A stretch of 64,000 nt of DNA from JALHNI01 sp044226365 (GTDB lineage: Bacteria; Acidobacteriota; Terriglobia; Bryobacterales; Bryobacteraceae): assembly GCA_044226365.1 (NCBI GenBank), contig JBGAHE010000017.1:17789-81788 (forward strand), given 5' to 3'. This document shows positions 61,143 to 64,000 of the stretch, piece after piece. A program made the position numbers and the translations under genes. The notes under the pieces are model-generated. The model did not search any database. It was given only the letters and a program-made list of their open reading frames with translations, and was not told where the DNA came from. Position 1 is the stretch's first letter. Each line of letters opens with the position of its first letter.

Positions 61143-63371
61143 ATGAAGACACAACATTACGGACTGGCGGCGATGGCTGCCTTGTTTGGTTTCACCTTGC
61201 CCGCGGCGGCCGACGTCGCCCCTGGCTCCCTGCACATTCGCGGCGACGCGAACCAGATTTGCCCCCTCAAGCACACTGACGTCCAAGCCGAAATCAGCGG
61301 CTTTCTCGCCCGCGTCACCGTCACCCAGGAGTTTACGAACCCCACCGGCCAGGCGATCGAAGCCGTCTACAAGTTCCCCCTCCCCGGCGACGCCGCCGTG
61401 GACGGCATGGAGATGCGCATCGGCTCCCGCACCGTGAAAGGCGCCATCAAGCGCCGCGCCGAAGCCGAAAAGATCTTTGACGACGCGCGCCGCCGCGGTC
61501 AAACCGCCGCTCTCCTGAATCAGGAACGGCCCAATATCTTCACCCAGGCCGTCACCAACATCGCCCCCAGCGAAAAGGTGCGCATCGTCATCCAATACGT
61601 CGAAACCGTCAAGTACGAAGACGGCCACTACGAGTGGGTCTTCCCCATGGTCGTCGGGCCCCGCTACCTGCCCGGCTCGGTCAACAACCCCCAGGACCTG
61701 CTCCCCAACCGCACGCCCAAAGGCACCCGCGCCGGCCACGACATCAACGTCCGCGTCACCGTTGACGCCGGTCTGCCCCTGCGTGAACTCACCTCCGCCA
61801 CCCACACCGTCGATATCTTGAAAGGCGACCCCAGCCACGCCCTCGTCGCCCTCAAGAACCAGCAGACCATCCCCAACGCGGACTTCATCCTCCGCTACAA
61901 CGTCGCCGGCGAAAAGCTCGCCGACGCCGTCCTCACTCACCACAACGGCAAGGAAGGCTTCTTCAGCCTCATCCTCCAGCCCCCGGCTCGCGTCCAACCC
62001 AACGAAGTCACGCCCAAGGAAATCGTCTTCGTCATCGACACCTCGGGCTCGATGATGGGCTTCCCGCTCGAAAAGATCAAGGAGGTGATGCGCTTCACCT
62101 TCGATGGCCTCCATCCGCGGGACCGCTTCAACGTCATCACCTTCAGTGGCGACCAGCACATCCTCTTCCCCGCGCCCGTCGCTGCCACCCCGGACAACAT
62201 CAGCGCCGCCTGGGAGTTCGTCCGCCATCGCCAGGGCCACGGCGGCACGGAGATGCTGCCCGCCATCCGCACCGCCCTCACCAGCTCAGGCTCGAAGGAG
62301 CACGTCCGCGTCGTCTGCTTCATGACCGATGGCGAAGTCGGCAACGACCTCGAGATCCTCGCCGAAATCCAGAAGAACCCGCAATCCCGCGTCTTTGCTT
62401 TCGGCATCGGCAGTTCCACCAATCGCTTCCTGCTCGATGGCATGGCCCGCTTCGGCCGCGGCGAAGTGGAATACGTCGGCTTAAGCAGCGAAGCCTCCGC
62501 CGCCGCCAAACGCTTCTACGAACGCGTCCGCACGCCCCTGCTCACCGACGTTCGCGTCGACGTCTCCGGCGTCGACATGGAGCTCTACCCCAAGAACATC
62601 CCCGACGTCTTCAGCGCCAAACCCGTCATGGTCGTGGGCCGCTACAAGAAGGCCGGGCGCGGCGTCGTCCGCGTTACTGGCCAAGCCGCCGGCAGAAACT
62701 GGACCCGTGAAATCGCCGTCGACTTCCCCAGCCAGGAACCCAAGCACGACGCGATCGCCTCCCTCTGGGCGCGTCGTAAAATCGACGACCTCATGAGCCG
62801 CGATCTCCGCGGCGTCCAGAACGGCAACCTCGACGAACAAACCAAGGAATGGATCACCGTGCTGGGCCTCAACTACAAGCTCATGACCCAGTACACCTCC
62901 TTCGTCGCCGTCGAAGATCGCGTCGTCAACGAAGGCGGTCAGCCTCACCGGATCGAGGTGCCCGTCGAAATGCCCGCTGGCGTCAGCTACGACGGCATTG
63001 AAGCGAAGAAGGCCAACTCCGCCGGAATGCTGCGTTTCCGCATGTCCGCCCCGGCGCCCGGCGTCATGCGCGCTGAAGCCGATGTCGCCCGCCAAATGCC
63101 CGCTCCGACGGCGCCTCCCCTCAAGGAGAAAGAGGAATCTCGCGAACTCAACAAGCTCGATTCCGCCCTGCAGACCATGGCCCCCGGTCAAACGGTCAAA
63201 GTCGAAATCTGGCTCACCACCGCGGACCCCGCCGTTCTCGCCAAGCTCAAACAACTGGGCTTCGTTCTCACCTCGGCCAACGGTCAACGCCTCATCGGCA
63301 CCCTGCCCACGGCCTCGCTGAATGCCCTCGCCGCTCTCGACGAAGTCCGTTTGGTTAAGCGCGCTCAGTAG
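61143..63371 (+). CDS. Exported VIT and von Willebrand factor A domain protein
   Basis: A 742-residue protein with signal peptide (MKTQHYGLAAMAALFGF), a VIT domain (about 25-165: LKHTDVQAEISGFLARVTVT, EAVYKFPLPGDAAVDGME) and a VWA domain with an intact MIDAS (D299 in VIDTSGSMMG, T in GGTEM, D in MTDGEVG). It resembles inter-alpha-trypsin inhibitor heavy chains and bacterial marine-proteobacterial sortase-associated proteins, but no sortase signal is present. ATG at 61143 has GGAGG 4 bases upstream. It follows the low-complexity membrane protein gene, probable partner. Overlaps the convergent ubiE-type gene by 17 bases. Confidence 0.92.
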   Translation: MKTQHYGLAAMAALFGFTLPAAADVAPGSLHIRGDANQICPLKHTDVQAEISGFLARVTVTQEFTNPTGQAIEAVYKFPLPGDAAVDGMEMRIGSRTVKGAIKRRAEAEKIFDDARRRGQTAALLNQERPNIFTQAVTNIAPSEKVRIVIQYVETVKYEDGHYEWVFPMVVGPRYLPGSVNNPQDLLPNRTPKGTRAGHDINVRVTVDAGLPLRELTSATHTVDILKGDPSHALVALKNQQTIPNADFILRYNVAGEKLADAVLTHHNGKEGFFSLILQPPARVQPNEVTPKEIVFVIDTSGSMMGFPLEKIKEVMRFTFDGLHPRDRFNVITFSGDQHILFPAPVAATPDNISAAWEFVRHRQGHGGTEMLPAIRTALTSSGSKEHVRVVCFMTDGEVGNDLEILAEIQKNPQSRVFAFGIGSSTNRFLLDGMARFGRGEVEYVGLSSEASAAAKRFYERVRTPLLTDVRVDVSGVDMELYPKNIPDVFSAKPVMVVGRYKKAGRGVVRVTGQAAGRNWTREIAVDFPSQEPKHDAIASLWARRKIDDLMSRDLRGVQNGNLDEQTKEWITVLGLNYKLMTQYTSFVAVEDRVVNEGGQPHRIEVPVEMPAGVSYDGIEAKKANSAGMLRFRMSAPAPGVMRAEADVARQMPAPTAPPLKEKEESRELNKLDSALQTMAPGQTVKVEIWLTTADPAVLAKLKQLGFVLTSANGQRLIGTLPTASLNALAALDEVRLVKRAQ

Positions 63372-64000
63372 GCTTCTCGCCTAAGTGCAGCGCGAGCACG
63401 CCAAACGCCAACCGTTCATAGCGGACGTTCACATAGCCGGCCTCGGTCATCCTGGCCGCCAACTCAGGCGCCGCCGGGAACTTGCTCACCGAGGCCGGCA
63501 AATACGTGTAAGCGTCCCGCGCCCCGCTGATCCATCCCGCCACCACCGGCAACACCCGCGTGAAGTAGAACTCGTATCCCGCCCGCAGCACCGGATTCGG
63601 AATTGTCGAAAACTCCAAAATCGCCAACGTCCCCCCGGGCTTCAGCACCCGCCAAACTTCCCGCAGCCCCGCCTCGTAGTTCGTCAAGTTCCGAAACCCG
63701 AACGCCACCGTCACCAGATCGAACGAAGCACTTGCCAGCGGCAGCGACAGCGCATCCGCCTCGAACACCGGTGAGAGCCCTTTGTCGAGCGCCCTCTCCA
63801 GCATCGGATGGCAGAAATCCGAACCAATCACCTGCGCCGGCCCGCGCTTTCGCAGCGCCAACCCCAGGTCCCCCGTGCCGCAACACAAGTCCAACACCCG
63901 CGCCGCCGGATTCCGCAGAATCGGCTCCAACCGCCGCGCCGTCTTCCAACGCCAATAGACATCCAGATTGAACGACGTCAGCCGGTTCACCGCATCGTAA
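63355..64000 (-). CDS. UbiE/MenG (quinone biosynthesis) methyltransferase, cut by window edge
   Basis: At least 215 residues of a class I SAM-dependent methyltransferase: VLDLCCGTGDLGLAL (SAM motif I), SFDLVTVAFGFRNLTNYEAG and LKPGGTLAILEFSTIPN are UbiE/MenG signatures. The frame is still open at the window end and reads YDAVNRLTSFNLDVYWR, whereas the family starts about 20-30 residues earlier, so the true start is outside; the GTG at 63990 is internal. In an acidobacterium the reaction would be demethylmenaquinone to menaquinone, by inference. Confidence 0.9.
   Translation of the reverse strand, partial: YDAVNRLTSFNLDVYWRWKTARRLEPILRNPAARVLDLCCGTGDLGLALRKRGPAQVIGSDFCHPMLERALDKGLSPVFEADALSLPLASASFDLVTVAFGFRNLTNYEAGLREVWRVLKPGGTLAILEFSTIPNPVLRAGYEFYFTRVLPVVAGWISGARDAYTYLPASVSKFPAAPELAARMTEAGYVNVRYERLAFGVLALHLGEKPTERA

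Noticed and set aside
59512..61152. A 546-codon minus-strand frame rich in Leu, Ala, Gly and Phe
   Set aside because: Its apparent membrane-like content is the mirror of the charged low-complexity region of the plus-strand gene; no start signal or family motif.

Overview
The window is a compact, GC-rich (by eye a little over 60% G+C) bacterial chromosome segment with no rRNA, tRNA, CRISPR array, insertion sequence or phage gene that I can recognise, and no gene-free stretch longer than 300 bases. The gene content points to an Acidobacteriota genome of the Bryobacterales/Solibacter type. The clues are an Oar-like TonB-dependent receptor with an N-terminal carboxypeptidase-regulatory domain, a DUF1080 protein, a subtilase with VVWG tail repeats, a DUF4331 protein, a PQQ dehydrogenase with a diheme cytochrome, and Tat-exported enolase-superfamily enzymes. 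This assignment is inference; no marker gene settles it.

Layout. 1-6945 (minus): a ten-gene run with cytochrome c maturation System I in the order ccmE-F-H-(CcmI-like zinc ribbon)-(carboxypeptidase-regulatory membrane protein)-A-B-C-D, followed by an enolase-superfamily gene cut by the window edge. CcmE carries the cysteine-type CxxxY haem site. 7038-13858: small metabolic and stress genes (DUF486, DUF1080, GNAT, an orphan PIN protein, a Thg1-like 3'-5' polymerase next to a histidine kinase, an exported amidohydrolase, DinB, an exported galactonate-dehydratase-like enzyme). 13966-19495: a three-gene RND efflux operon (outer membrane factor, pump, adaptor). 19634-22917: a TonB-dependent receptor split by a one-base frameshift. 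23030-25606: a CbiMQO nickel/cobalt importer. 25583-32251 (minus): HEAT, TPR, DUF4331, a NicO/RcnA-type transporter with a His-rich loop, and a PafA-type phosphatase. 32300-34267 (minus): small secreted proteins and an SMP-30 family protein.

34325-39745 (plus): a diheme cytochrome, a PQQ dehydrogenase, an outer-membrane-like protein and an S9 peptidase. 39730-42028 (minus): a translationally coupled dTDP-sugar cluster rfbA-rfbC-rfbB. 42092-47531: cupin, threonine dehydratase-like, 2-hydroxyacid dehydrogenase, zinc-ribbon membrane protein, a stand-alone Clp D2-type ATPase, wecB and a solitary infA. 47687-53346: SDR, fdhD, a DUF2760/Hsp70 pair, a hypothetical protein, DUF423 and a class II aldolase-like protein. 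53444-64000: the VVWG subtilase, a PfkB kinase, an EamA transporter, an Lrp regulator, a class III aminotransferase, a low-complexity membrane protein paired with a VIT/VWA protein, and a UbiE/MenG methyltransferase cut by the right edge.

How the parts relate. The ccm operon would supply holocytochrome c, for example the diheme cytochrome beside the PQQ dehydrogenase. The rfb genes and wecB make precursors for surface polysaccharide. CbiMQO and the NicO protein both handle nickel or cobalt and lie within about 8 kb of each other, flanking the DUF4331/TPR/HEAT genes. Two window-wide patterns stand out. Many genes have a -10-like box ending only 6-10 bases before the start codon (leaderless-type promoters, often of the form TGnTAynnT), and most convergent gene pairs overlap at their 3' ends.
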